A stretch of 64,000 nucleotides of DNA from Neckera pumila (taxonomy: Eukaryota; Streptophyta; Bryopsida; Hypnales; Neckeraceae). Of this stretch, positions 1-11,388 are shown piece by piece (position 1 is the stretch's first letter; each line of letters opens with the position of its first letter). The stretch lies in assembly GCA_963969595.1 (NCBI GenBank), contig OZ018408.1, positions 26,784,108 through 26,848,107 of the forward strand, given 5' to 3'. Both the position numbers and the translations under genes were made by a program. The notes under the pieces are model-generated. The model had not been told where the DNA came from and did no database searches. It was given only the letters and a program-made list of their open reading frames with translations.

Positions 1-886
1 TATTCTTAAGTGAGATGGAACTTTTGCTTGACTGTTGGGCAAGACCGAGAGAATTAGAGAAGCTCAGAAATGACAAGAAATGCAAGCGTGGAAGAGCATT
101 GCACCTGCATTGGAACTTAAATATCTTACTGGAAGATCTCTTTGCTTGCCTCTCGCTGAGATTTCTAGGAAGTCTCTCGCAATTGCATTGTCTGTCGTTG
201 TCGAAGGGGGAGACTGGAGCTGCTGGCTTTGATCCCTGGACTTGAAATTTCTCGGTTGACTTTAAGTTGGGTTTGGGAGTCTGATGGAGTTTTTTCTCGA
301 ACCGCCGCCGGCAATTCCAACAATTTTGCGAGGAATTGGAAGCTCAGTATTGTGGTGGATTTGCTGTTGCTTTCTTGAGCTTATCTCTTCTGCAAACGAG
401 GCGGTAAGAAAACTGATCCTTAACTCAATATTATTCTGTTTTGGTTTGGGGGAGTAAATTTGGGTGTGGTTCTATTTTCCTGGCAAATGTGTGTGCATTT
501 CATTAAAACTCTCAGATTGATTTCAATATACAGAGCAGGTGAATTTCGTGATCAAATCCTACAAATGAGCTGAGCCCGTCATTTGAAGCAAATATGTTTA
601 GCCTCATCCCAATTTGTTATGTGCATTCGTAATGATTTGATCATCACATTCATGAGCTCTGAGCCCGTGTATTCTTGCCAGACGCGAATGCACTGACTGG
701 CAATTAGAAGACACAAGTCAATGAAGCTGAAGCATGGATCCCGTTGCTCTTCTAAAAAGGTTGAAGATACTTAGTCAAAAGGAGAGCGCAAGGCAAGACT
801 GATTGAAAACAGGACGGCATTTATTTAGAGATGCTATCATAAAGCCCATCTCCGAAGGGGGGACGAGCCACTACTTCTAAGTAAGG
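1..886. other. Gene-flank sequence without a recognised CDS
   Basis: This block is richer in G and C than the deserts further right, but no protein family is recognisable in any frame. A consensus-like splice donor (gcg|gtaagaa, GT at 404) follows a pyrimidine-rich stretch on the plus strand, so the first 400 bases could be a 5' untranslated exon. No matching acceptor or coding exon could be assigned. It could equally be distal downstream sequence of the minus-strand C2 gene that follows. Confidence 0.3.
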
Positions 887-1201
887 GTGTGTACTGTACA
901 TAAATTCTGTTATGTAGATACTATCAGCGGATCTAAAACGACCGGAGTAAGCAAATTAACTCGTGATCCAGACTTGTCTGGAAAAGAAGCCCAATTCCTT
1001 GTCTTCACACCTTGGCCAAGTCGAGCAAAAGGTGGCGCTCGGATTCAATCTACATCCGAAGTGAACTTGGAGAGTGGTTCCTGCAATCTCTACCAAGCGG
1101 CAAAAGATTTGGTCAGGAGCGAGGATTGAGGCCTCCAGAAACAAGCGAAGAAACTCAGAACCTGGCCAGAACTCAGACAGCTCCAACATAAACTTTAAAG
1201 C

Positions 1202-2608
1202 TTAGAAGCCTCCACAGCCACCAAAACCACCTCCATCGCCGAGAATTGAACCAAGGAGCAACCCGCCCAGGGCACCCCCTAGAAGACCAGTTCCAAATCC
1301 ACCGCCCAGACCAGGTCTTGGAGGAGGCGGAGGCGCATATCCACCGTATGGATAATATGGGGCTTGCTGGTTGATTGGATACGGCTGAGCTGCGCCAGGA
1401 GGGTATGCAACCATTGGAGGCGTATATGGTGAATGTGTGCTCAGCTCTCCCAGCTTGATTGACAGGTTCAACGTGCCTCTTACCCTCCCTGATCGCCTCA
1501 CTACCTGAGATCATTGGCTTAAGATATGAGAACAGCATATCAAAGGAACTCAATCCAGCCCTGGCAATGCCAATTAAAATGAAATTTCAACAGTGAGGAA
1601 CAGTGAGGCTAGTTTGTAATGTAGAGGCTAGGATCCCAACGAGGAGGCCCAACATACAATAGCGTTTCTTCCTCCTGGTTGGATGCTTTTGAAGACCCCG
1701 CAAGGCTTCTTCTTAGTAGGATGATCTCCGAAGAACCTCATATGTCACAAAACTTACTTAGCAGAGCGAATAAGGTTTTGATAAGTCATCACAGTTAGGT
1801 GTTTTCGTAATTTTTTGTCATCAAAAAGTTACGATGAAAGTGTCCCAGAGGGGTTGATCTCATGACCTTTGAATTCTATAAATATACGACGGTCCCCAAA
1901 ACTTCTGATAGCGCTTCGTCCCCTTCCAAATCCCATAGAAAGTCGGGTTTGCACTGCGGGTCCTCGGCAGACTACTCCTATCCAGAGGATGATTAACAAA
2001 CTTTGCTTGGAGTTTACTATATTCGTAAATAAATGGCAATCTAGAGCAACACGCAATTTGATAGTGCAGTTGATGGGTTTGATAGAAGAAGAGGCTGTTG
2101 ATGGGTTACATCGATGCAAAAGCACACAATTTACAACTTCAGGAAATAAGTACATAGCAAAGACAAAGACACAGAGACACGGCAACGTATGCACAACAAA
2201 GACAAAGGTGGAAAGAAAATTAGCAGGAAACTGGATCTTTACCGGAACTGTCATGAAATTGGACCCTAACGAGGAGCTTTCCACCTGCTGGTCGACTTCC
2301 TCCTTCACTACCCTTACGCCGGACAAGGGTATGGAGCTTGAGCCCACGAAGTTACTTCCCAACGAACCATGATTGTAAAGGTCGATGTGTATAACCGCAT
2401 TCCGATCTTGCACGAGGCGCTCATCAGCAGTGAGCCTCAGTGTGGAGTTCCATGTCGGGTTCAAGTTTCCCCTGGTGTCCACCGGCGTTGCCACTTTCAT
2501 GTTAGGGTAAATCCACACCACGCCGTACACTGTCATCCTCCCGAACGCGTTCACCTTCTTCAGATTCTGGGCTGAAATTAACGTCACTTCTATCTCCCGA
2601 TGCTCCAT
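1202..2608 (-). CDS. SRC2: SRC2-like C2-domain protein with Pro/Tyr- and Gly-rich tail
   Basis: There are two exons, 2608-2243 and 1504-1202, joined in phase 0 (donor GTAAAG, acceptor TCTCAG), giving 222 aa. Residues 1-122 form a C2 fold in the plant SRC2 style: EIEVTLISAQNLKKVN, then NPTWN (residues 50-54) and SNFVGSSSIPLSGV. Exon 2 opens with VVRRSGRVRGTLNLS, the conserved link seen after the C2 domain in SRC2 proteins. A Pro/Tyr-rich stretch follows (about residues 145-180), then a Gly/Leu-rich hydrophobic C-terminus (GLLGGALGGLLLGSILG) that is probably membrane-active. Known SRC2 proteins are cold- or stress-responsive membrane and ER-vacuole proteins in plants. The usual Asp after GKM at the first calcium loop is replaced (GRMTVY), so calcium binding may be weak. 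The ATG at 2608 precedes the whole first beta strand. The intron is 738 bp. Confidence 0.87.
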
Positions 2609-4018
2609 CCTGATCCAGTCGTTCTTTGCACATGGAGAAAAAGGAAAACTTCGACAATATCAATACCAATGAATATCCCTTAAATCACGCTGAAACCCTT
2701 GCTCCTGAAACAAAACTCATGCAAACTACAGACTAGGTAAGGAAAACCCGAATACTCTCATTATTCGGTGACTATTTCAGCAACAATTCGAATCTTCTTC
2801 AATCTTTGAATACGCACTGTCTTACACCGTAAGAAAATATTCTTCAAAATAGAATCCCAAAACCAAGTGCATGGTAATCAAAACGCGACTGAAAAATGCA
2901 ATCTCGGCAATTCTGGTTCGTTCTGAGTCTCAAATCATGATTCTTAAACAGCAGCGGAGTAAGGAGACTCTAAAAACAGAGTACCACCGTAAACTAGTAT
3001 ATAATCGTCGCAGCAACTGGTTCCTGGTTCCTGGTTCCTGTGAATTTAAAAACATCTTCGAATTGTATTGCACCTCAAAGTTCTAAACGCACGTACACTC
3101 TCTTAGCCTGTACCAAAGAAATTGACAAAACTTGGCGTGTCTCGAGCGCTTACCGGAGCAAAATGAAGAAACCCAAGCTCAAGCGAATCCACGAAATTTT
3201 GAAATTGTCGATTGAATTACGTGTGTGAATGGAAGCGGAAATGAATTCGGCCCCCGGCGACTTCCTCTTCACAAATCGAAACCCTATGCAGTTTCCTCCA
3301 TGCACGGCTTTCCAATTGCAACTCGCATCGAAAATTCCTGGATCACCTCGATCAAAGACACAAAGACATCGTCCATGATATTTTAAATTATTTTGGAAGC
3401 AACTGGACACTTGCAGAAAATATAGAGAAATTGCAACTGAACTAAGGACGGTGAAGTTCAAAAAAAATCCTTGAAATATTTAATGTGTAAGAATACCAAG
3501 AAGTCAAAGTTGAATTCACTGATTGATTTTCACTGATAAATATATCCGTGACCTACTTTGTCATGTCTATTTGTGCATGGAGCATCTAAGGTAGGGACAC
3601 CCAAATGCGTTAGGTGATGAAAAGCGCTGTTTTCATAAGATGTTTATATTGTTTACATTTCCTAAATCAATATGTACCTATTCTTGAAGAAATGACTTTT
3701 TTAAAACATCTATTAAAAAACCTTAAGTCTTCATAACTTTTGTATACATTCATTAAATATTATGTTCTTTGGTGCATTGAATTCTCTTATTACATGTCAA
3801 TGAGAAAATATAAAAAATTTACCAATCTAATAATAGAAAAGGTCCACAACAAAAAGGGCGGTGATTTTGGGTGTTCTTACCTTACTTATTATTTACTTAT
3901 TATTTACTTATTATTTAACTTTATAATTACTATTCTTCTTTTTCTACGAAATGATCAATCAAATTACTTTTTTTCAAAAGATGAAATTTTGGGTGGAATG
4001 CGATTTAATTAACGTCCC
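2609..4018. other. Upstream region of the C2 gene; no gene recognised
   Basis: This should contain the promoter and 5' UTR of the minus-strand C2 gene. The open frames here resemble no known protein. Two short tandem repeats are visible: CTGGTTC three times (3017-3040) and the 11-mer TTACTTATTAT three times (3882-3914). The right-hand part is AT-rich. Confidence 0.4.
3882..3917. repeat. 11-bp tandem repeat (TTACTTATTAT)x3
   Basis: Three exact head-to-tail copies of TTACTTATTAT lie just downstream (in transcript sense) of the tRNA gene. Confidence 0.9.
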
Positions 4019-4025
4019 AAAAAAA
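4019..4025 (-). terminator. Pol III terminator of tRNA-Arg
   Basis: A run of seven A on the plus strand reads as T7 on the minus strand. It starts 9 nt after the 3' end of the tRNA gene, the expected place for an RNA polymerase III stop. Confidence 0.8.
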
Positions 4026-4033
4026 GGGCACAG

Positions 4034-4106
4034 CACTCCCGGTGGGACTCGAACCCACAATCCCCTGATTAGAAGTCAGATGCCTTATCCATTAGGCCAC
4101 GGGAGC
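4034..4106 (-). tRNA. trnR-UCU: tRNA-Arg (anticodon UCU)
   Basis: This is a 73-nt intronless nuclear tRNA gene. The acceptor stem GCTCCCG pairs with CGGGAGT (first pair G-U) and the discriminator base is G. The D arm GCCTAATGGATAAGGC also serves as the A box. The anticodon loop CTTCTAA sits on the stem TCTGA/TCAGG and gives anticodon TCT, which decodes AGA. The T arm GTGGG-TTCGAGT-CCCAC contains the B box GGTTCGAGTCC. No 3' CCA is encoded, as is normal for nuclear tRNAs. It lies alone between the C2 gene and the RF3 gene, with its own T-run terminator. Confidence 0.96.
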
Positions 4107-4759
4107 AATGCATATTCTCAACTGTTTCCATATACACTATATAGACTGTTAAAATATGTGAACAGGACGGTTCATAGTTTTCTCGGGTTTTTTATGAACC
4201 AGAAGTCTGAAAGTCGAAAAATGACACAACTTGTGTCTGTCTGGGCACAGACGAACGTGTGCAAAAAACTTCGCAGACCCAATGAGCTTGTACATCCACA
4301 ATACCAGTGCTCATGTTGGAGAAATCAGATAACCTCTGCTGGAGTTGCAGATGCCGTAGGAACACAGGATAGCTCAACAGATAGGTACACAACAGTACCC
4401 AATATATTAATAGGTTTAACTAACCATTAGAAACCTGAGGTTCCATATGCCAGAACACATGTTCCGGACCTAATTTACACCTTGCACTGGCGATAACGAC
4501 TGCTGAACTCTTGATGAATGAATTGTTACCAAATCTCTTACAACACTGATGTACTATACAAGCGACTAAAAGTTACTTAATCACTGACATATCTTCTACA
4601 GCATGTCTCCTGAGAACGAATGGTTATGACTCACTCAAATCACTTGACAAGGACTCTACCAGTAGTCTTGATCTCAAGACTGTTGAGCCATTGGCAAAAC
4701 TGGTATGCATTGCAGAGGTGTACAAATAATTCCAAATTTGCAAGCAATTGACGACCAAA
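4107..4759. other. RF3 3' flank / 3' UTR; nothing coding
   Basis: This lies between the tRNA and the RF3 stop codon. It would hold the RF3 3' UTR and the upstream region of the tRNA. Open frames here do not resemble known proteins. Confidence 0.45.
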
Positions 4760-7700
4760 TCATCGCTTGGAAATGATCTCCTCCGGAGGCAAGGCATATG
4801 GAGCCAACTCACCAATTTCCGGATGGTCACCCTACATGACCAATATGTGAATAGTCAGAAGTAGCAGGAAAGTGGAGATTGAAAGTTAGATGTACATAAG
4901 CATTTTCTATGTCACCAAGTACTAAACTTTCAAACAGTTGGAAGAATGAAACATACCAGCAATTGTGATACATTCCAATCATTTCGGAAAAGCAACACTG
5001 GTCTTCCCCACTGCACATTGTAAACACACGGATTTGTTATATTAAACAAGGATGACTTCCTATTCGTGTTTCCTCAGTAACCATCGATGACCTCAATGAA
5101 ACATGGCGACGCTCTGTAACAAAAAAAATTCACGATAAAGAGCGACTGGGATGTGTGTGATATTGGTAACGTTGTGGAGACAAACACTACTAGAAAAGAA
5201 ATCCAGAAATTTCAACTCTATATTTGCGGAACGACCAGACAAATTTGCTAGTAGCCTACAAAAAAGGTAAAGAGAAAAATCTATAACAGGGACTTTGCAA
5301 TCTTTTAGGCTGGCCTCATTCAGGTATATATTAAGTGGCATACCTGATCTTTAACTGTTGAGCAATTGAAGATGCGGCCAACCTTTTCAAGAACAGGCCA
5401 GCCGCCCGTCACCCACCTTGCCACACTGAAGCTCAGTGGTTCAAGCAGTGTCTCAACTCCATATTCGTTCTGCATTCTGTACTGCACAACCTGCAGAAGA
5501 ATGGAAATACCGATAGTGAGATAGATTATAAATCCAATCTCTTGAGCTGGTGCAATGAAACTCAGTTTCTTATACCCCATGTATTCGAAACCTTTGCAAT
5601 TTGCAACCTCAATGGCACGAAAATTTGCAGTTCTAACGATGTTGCAGCCTCTGGCACAAACTACAGCAAGCTCAACTATACAGTGCTCCCAGAGAATTCT
5701 CCACATAACAGATGAGCAAGCACTAGTGTATTGCGAACTGAGTGCATACCTCAAATTGCAGCTGCCCAACAGCTGCAAGAATAGGATCTGTCCGTCCACT
5801 GTCTACTGAATATAATACCTGTTAAATGTGAAAGGAACCACAAGTTCAGAAATGCTCAAGTAATTCACTACATGAAATCCAATACATGGAAGACATAACA
5901 AAAGAAAAATCGTGCTACGGTTAATTTCTATTACCTGCACAGCACCTTCACCCAGAAGTTCATTAAGACCCTTCACGAACTGCTTGTACTTGGATGGGTT
6001 GGGGTTGCGCATGTAGCAGAAAAGCTCTGGAGAAAAAGAGGGAATTCCTGGAAACATACGCTTCGGTCCCGTGTATATAGTGTCGCCTATACAAAAAGCA
6101 TTGGGATTGTTGAGACCGACAACTGCAATCCAACGAAAAAGCGTCAGAACACAACCTTAGAGTAATCTAGCAGACCGCCTTGAGAGAAAAGAGACAAAGA
6201 GAGAAATATAACAATTCCTTAAATCTTTAAGTGCTATAAGAACAGTAGAGTAACCGAAGATGATAGCATTTGAATTCTTCAAAAGCTTACCATCTCCAGC
6301 GAATGCAGTCTCCATAGTAGTCCGGTCTTGGGCAAACATCTTCTGAGGCCTTGTTAATGCGAGTGTCTTGCCATTTCTAGCTATCTGAACTTTCATGCCT
6401 TTTGTGAACTGACCTGCATCCATGAATAACGCCGCTCAAGTTGGTTTTGGTGATTGATTAAAAGGACATTCTTGTAGCTAGATTATGGCATAATAAACAT
6501 CTATTGAGTCCAAGAGCATGCTCAACACACTACTACGCTGATTGACTGCCCTTCCATTCTGAATCTATGTCAGTTCCAGTATCAGAAGCAATATAACATA
6601 CCTGAACATACCCGCACAAAGGCCACTTTGTCACGATGTTTAGCATCCATGTTTGCTTGGAGCTGCAATAGCAGGCCAAAATCTTTCAATAATTTATGCA
6701 GGGACGGATGACAATAGAGATAAAACGGAAATACCGAAAGGAACCAACTAAAGAGGAGACGAACAAAGGTATCTTTTCGTTTATAAAATCCAACCAAGAT
6801 CATACTTTGAATACAAATCCAGTGAAGTTTGGATACTCAGGTTCGACTTCTCCAAGATCACTGACGTGCGCCCCTGGTTGAACTGAATACTCCAAGAAAT
6901 TTTCAAGAAAGAGCTCCACCTGTGGTGAGCAACAACCAAACTTCAGCTGATCACTCAAATCAATTCACACTTACCCTGGAAAACTCTGTGGACTCCAAAA
7001 AGACTGTAGCATTGACTAGGGCCATGATAAATCCATACACCTGCGTAAATGACGTCAACAAACTCCGGAAACCTCCAATATAGATCCATCAGATCACATG
7101 TAAGTAAAGTCGGTTTAATTGAGTAGCAAACGTAACAAAGAATGATTCCAGGTGTCATAATAATCTCTATTACCTTTGTACAACGACGACCACGTTGAAA
7201 GGATAATTTCAATTACACAGGCTGCAAAAGAAAAAAGAAAAAAACTGCCAAGAAGCCTACCCCAAAATTGTTCATAGCACTGCCGAAGTAGACGGGAGAA
7301 ATATCTCCAGAGTGGATCTTGGCCATATCCAGAGGCGGCGTCAACTCTTCAAGAAGCTCTATTTCTTCCTGCACCATTTAGTCCGAACCACTGATTAATT
7401 CAACACTGATTAATGACTCACATTCAGGCATTGACAGTTCAGTAAAGCCAAACCAGTTTAAAACCAAACAGACCTGTAGTTGTCGGAAAAGATCATCTGC
7501 AATAATTTCTTCAAGAACAGGTTCTCCCCATGGAATTACTCGCACGGAAGCGCCACGACTACCATGTTTTAATCCCTTTTCAAAAAGATGAACTTCGTTA
7601 CGAGGCCTGTAAAAAACCCCAACGAACCTGCGAATAAACGATGCCATCACTATAGTAGTCAACATCTCTGGATATTGTTCCAATCTCTCATACTTGAAGG

Positions 7701-9435
7701 CATGCTCCCGCCAGAAACAAAATTCAAATCATTCAAAGGGACAACAAGTACCTGTCACCTGATCCAATTGGCCAATTGACTGGATAAGTAGGTAAATTAA
7801 ATTCTTCTTCGATTTGGTCCATAAGCTCCAAGGGCTCAAGTGCAGGGCGATCCATCTTATTGATAAAAGTAAATATTGGCAACTTTCGCATTCTGCACAC
7901 CTGGAAGAGACATTGACATCATAATGAATAGGAGACGTTTCAGTCGTTCTTCTGGAACAGCACCTCAAACGACCACTAAAGACCACAACCGTTTGACTGT
8001 CAAGCTATGACAACTTCGAGGGTAGAATAACTAGGATCTCCAGTGCAGAATCGTTGGAAACGTACTAACCTCGAACAGCTTCCTAGTTTGAGGTTCTAAA
8101 CCCTTTCCTGCATCCACCAGCATGACGGCATTGTCGGCAGCAGCTAATGTGCTGATCACAACAGAGTCACAAGTTATGTTTAGGCACAAATGCCGTCCAA
8201 TTCTGCTGTCGTGAAATTTTCCCTCAATTTTGGTGACAAATTATATTTCAGCTAACCTAGCTATTGCTAATAAAACAGAATACAAACGAAGCTCACCGAT
8301 ATGTATCTTCACCAAAATCTTGATGTCCTGGAGTATCCAATAGTGTTATTTGAAACCCTCTGTTTTCAAAGACTAGTGCAGTTGATGTAATAGAGATGCC
8401 TGAAAAATTTAACAATGAAATAATTAGCCAAATAAATTTAATGCGAACACTATCAAACCCTAGAAGATTTCAAGATTATCCGTAACTTCTTCAGATGGAA
8501 TGGAAAAGTTCATACCCCTCTGCTTTTCAAGATCCATCCAATCCGAGGTTGCATGTCGGGCAGACCTGCGTGCCTTAACAACTCCAGCTTCATGAATGGC
8601 ACCCCCGTAAAGCAGCAATTTTTCGGTCTACAATATCATAACAGAAGAAACTGAAATCAACTGAATAGAGCGATGAAGCGCTAGCAATCAGCGGTTCGTG
8701 GATGTTAACAACAAGATTTCCGCTCAGAAGAAACCTTGGACTGCACAATCAAAATTCATTAAAAATTTCCCTGCACCTGAGAAGTGGTCTGAACCTAAGT
8801 GGTCATTTCACCAGCATTAATCTCAGAGAAATTCTGAACTGTGAATTTACCATCTTGGACTGCACAATCAAAATTCACGAGTAAAAAATGTCCCTGCACC
8901 TGAGAAGTGGTCTGAACCTAAATGGTCATTTCACCAGCATTAATCTCAGAGAAATTCTGAACTGTGAATTTACCAAAGTGGTTTTCCCTGCATCTGGATG
9001 TGAGATGATTGCAAAATTGCGCCGCCTGGATACCTCCCTTTGCAATGCAGCTGGCGAAATGGCACCGTTCTCACCCCATTCTTCACTTAATTTCACCTCA
9101 TTTACATCTTTCTCCTCCGAGTCCGTCTCATTCAAATCGAAATTTCCATTATCAGTCGCAGTGGATTCCTGAAGAGTGTCCGGTTCAGCAGCAGCTAAGC
9201 TACCTGCAACTGGGGGTTCAGCCAAAGCCCGGCTTGTCTTTCCTAAACCCCGAACCCTAATTTGTGACCACTTGAAATCATTCGCACGCTGGCATACTAC
9301 CACCGACGACAGTTGTCGTTGCGCTCTAAAATCCGGAATGCGAGGATTCGTCTCCCGAGGCAGGCTTTGTACTTGAAATCCGAATTGAAGAGGTCTAGAT
9401 AAGGAAGTCGAGGGGGCATTAAAGACCGCCATCAC
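4760..9435 (-). CDS. RF3: Peptide chain release factor 3 (RF3/PrfC-type GTPase), probably plastid-targeted
   Basis: Fifteen exons can be joined in frame to 665 aa: 9435-8974, 8627-8516, 8399-8297, 8151-8070, 7900-7752, 7627-7474, 7368-7261, 6919-6806, 6662-6602, 6413-6291, 6122-5935, 5818-5750, 5490-5344, 5010-4957 and 4831-4760. All use GT-AG. Bacterial RF3 recycles RF1/RF2 from the ribosome after peptide release and is about 530 aa. Here an extra leader of about 130 aa, rich in Ser/Arg and then acidic, suggests an organelle transit peptide. Motifs are G1 [10 protein letters not shown] (145-154), the RF3-typical [13 protein letters not shown] leading into switch I, G3 DTPGHQDF (from 213) and G4 NKMD (267-270). 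Exons 8-15 give RF3 domains II-III, including [36 protein letters not shown] and [11 protein letters not shown]. The frame has no damage. The target organelle is inferred, not seen. Confidence 0.95.
6955..7212 (-). other. Intron 7 open frame, not used in the joined RF3 CDS
   Basis: The intron between RF3 exons 7 and 8 holds an open stretch with splice-like ends (acceptor CGCAG near 7040, donor GGTAAG near 6974). Its translation has no RF3 counterpart, and exons 7 and 8 join perfectly without it ([11 protein letters not shown]), so it is treated as intronic. A rare alternative exon cannot be excluded. Confidence 0.4.
8735..8973. repeat. 119/121-bp tandem duplication at the 5' end of RF3 intron 1
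   Basis: Two nearly identical copies, 8735-8853 and 8854-8973, lie head to tail. Both contain CTTGGACTGCACAATC and end in GTGAATTTAC. Read on the minus strand, each copy starts with GTAAATTCACAG, so the splice donor of RF3 exon 1 is present twice, at 8973 (used) and near 8850. Confidence 0.93.
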
Positions 9436-10818
9436 GGCAATTCCCAGATACTACAAGTGGAAGAATTTTATTTTCAAATCAAACATTCGCACGAATCAAA
9501 GCAGCTCCTCGAAAACTCCTGAAGCTCAATTCTCCCCAGCTCAATTCTCTCCGAATCATGTCTCACCGAATCATGTCTCTCTCCCTAGCAAGCCGTCGCC
9601 CATCCTAAACCTTCCAAAACGCCCGCAGAGGCGCAAACTGAATGCCGTCACCTACCAGGCGAGCTTTAAAAATCACCTCAACGCCAAAATCAGCAACAAT
9701 GTGTGTGATTCTGAGACTAATAAGATTGTTGGTCAGTGGGATCGGATAGTGCGGGATAAAAATTTGTGGAAATTGGAAGAGATGACAAGCCCAAGACATC
9801 TAGAGCTGGACGGAGTGAGGGCGTGAGGAGAATCTACCGACCAGTTTTCTCCGTGAGTGGACGGCCACGATGTGAGGACGTGGATTAGCCGGTGGGTTCT
9901 ATCCAGGCACCGCTCATTTGTGGACTCTGGACCAGCGTTCTCAAAATAGGTTTAGGTGAATTCGCTAGTTGGCTATCACCGTGAGACTAGGGAGAGGTAT
10001 CCCTGCGACCTTGTATTTCCGTGGTAGGAACAACCTGCTAAATTTTGAAATTTGGAGTAGGTTCGAGTTTTGGATATTTATTTTTTTTGGTAAAAGTAGA
10101 GTTGCGAAAAGGGAGTATTTGTGGTAGAGCTCACATGGGTCGCAATTGCTCACCTCAAGAAAGAGTATGTGAACATTTGCAAGAAAATGGCAAATTTATG
10201 CTAATATTCACCAGTTCAATATGCACCCAAAAATTGAGTTTTATTTATTAAAATATTAAAATAAAATCATTGATACACTACTTACTAGTATAAGAGGTCC
10301 ATATTGTATGTTAACTTAGAGAGTTTCCATATAGCAAATTAAATTTTTTTTTTAAATGAAAATTGTCCCATGATACTTCCGATGCCTACAATATATATTT
10401 GGATTAGTATTAAAATAAATGTATGTAATCAAAGGAGTGAAATATAGCTCATCTTATGGAAATTTTAGACCTCTATACACAAAAGATTTATTAAATAGCG
10501 GACCACCATTGGCTTATTCACCATCACTATTCATTGGTTCAAATGATAAACAACATATATGAATCTTGCTGAACTAGAGGTCCATGAAGTAATTTGAGAG
10601 GTTAGACCCTCAATAAATTTCAATAAATTTTTGTAAAGATAAGAGAAAAAACATCCACTTATATCTTCCGTGTTTAGTCTTTGTACAGTTCCACAATGTG
10701 TCTGTTGTTTTTACTCTCAAATTGTTCTCACACATTTTTAAACTAAGGCATAAAGTTTGGTTGGAAAGTCAAATTGTTTATGTATGAGAAGTAGTTTCAA
10801 TAACAAATACTACCAAAT
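9436..10818. other. RF3 upstream/promoter region
   Basis: The first 500 bp are GC-richer and presumably carry the RF3 5' UTR and promoter. A plus-strand frame stays open across about 9425-9836 but has no early ATG, overlaps the RF3 start in antisense and resembles nothing known. From about 10.1 kb the sequence turns AT-rich with no gene visible. Confidence 0.4.
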
Positions 10819-11091
10819 TATTAGAGGCGTTTTGGGGGCCTTGGAAGACTGTTTCAAGCCCGCTTCCCAATCTGCCTAGATTTAGGGAACGACAGTACGG
10901 GCGTGCCAGATTTACAAAAAATAAATAAAAAATAAAAAACTACTAAAATATCATTTTAACCAGAAAAAAAAATGACGTAGCAGTTGCTTGGCCACGTCAG
11001 CCTAGCCATTTGGAAGCATTCTAGCATTCTTGCAGAGTTCCCATAGTCCGGAAACTCGCAGTCTCTTAGGAGGCCCAAAATTCCTCTAATG
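10819..11091. mobile_element. MITE, (C)ATTAGAGG-ended family
   Basis: Imperfect terminal inverted repeats: left ATTAGAGGCGTTTTGGGGGC; right end reads inverted as CATTAGAGGAATTTTGGGCC. The inside carries A/T runs and the pair TGACGTAGC/GCCACGTCAG. Size and ends match the copies at 56.6, 57.3 and 58.5 kb. No transposase is present. Confidence 0.7.
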
Positions 11092-11388
11092 CCTATTTAT
11101 ACCAAACACTCATCTAAAATCCTTCATATATCTAACACCACGTAGTAGCTATTGCATGGCTAATTTTGAAGAGTGAAGACTGTTTGAGAACCCTCTATCT
11201 TACTTTGACCAAGTAGAAGCTATATACCCCAAAAATATAACACCCTATAATAATAAAAATTTGACATTTTGAAGAGTCGTTGTAACTACTTATAAACTCT
11301 AATATAATTAGTTTGAAGCTTAAAACAAACAACCTTTCTAGTGTGAAATTCAAAAAAAAATAATTCCATTGAAGGCATTGTAAGCAGA

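Noticed and set aside
3150..3461. 103-codon minus-strand frame upstream of the C2 gene
   Set aside because: No family resemblance; more likely leader or promoter sequence.
9425..9836. Long plus-strand open frame without ATG overlapping the RF3 start
   Set aside because: It lacks an initiator and any family resemblance, and overlaps a certain CDS in antisense; probably chance openness in a promoter region.
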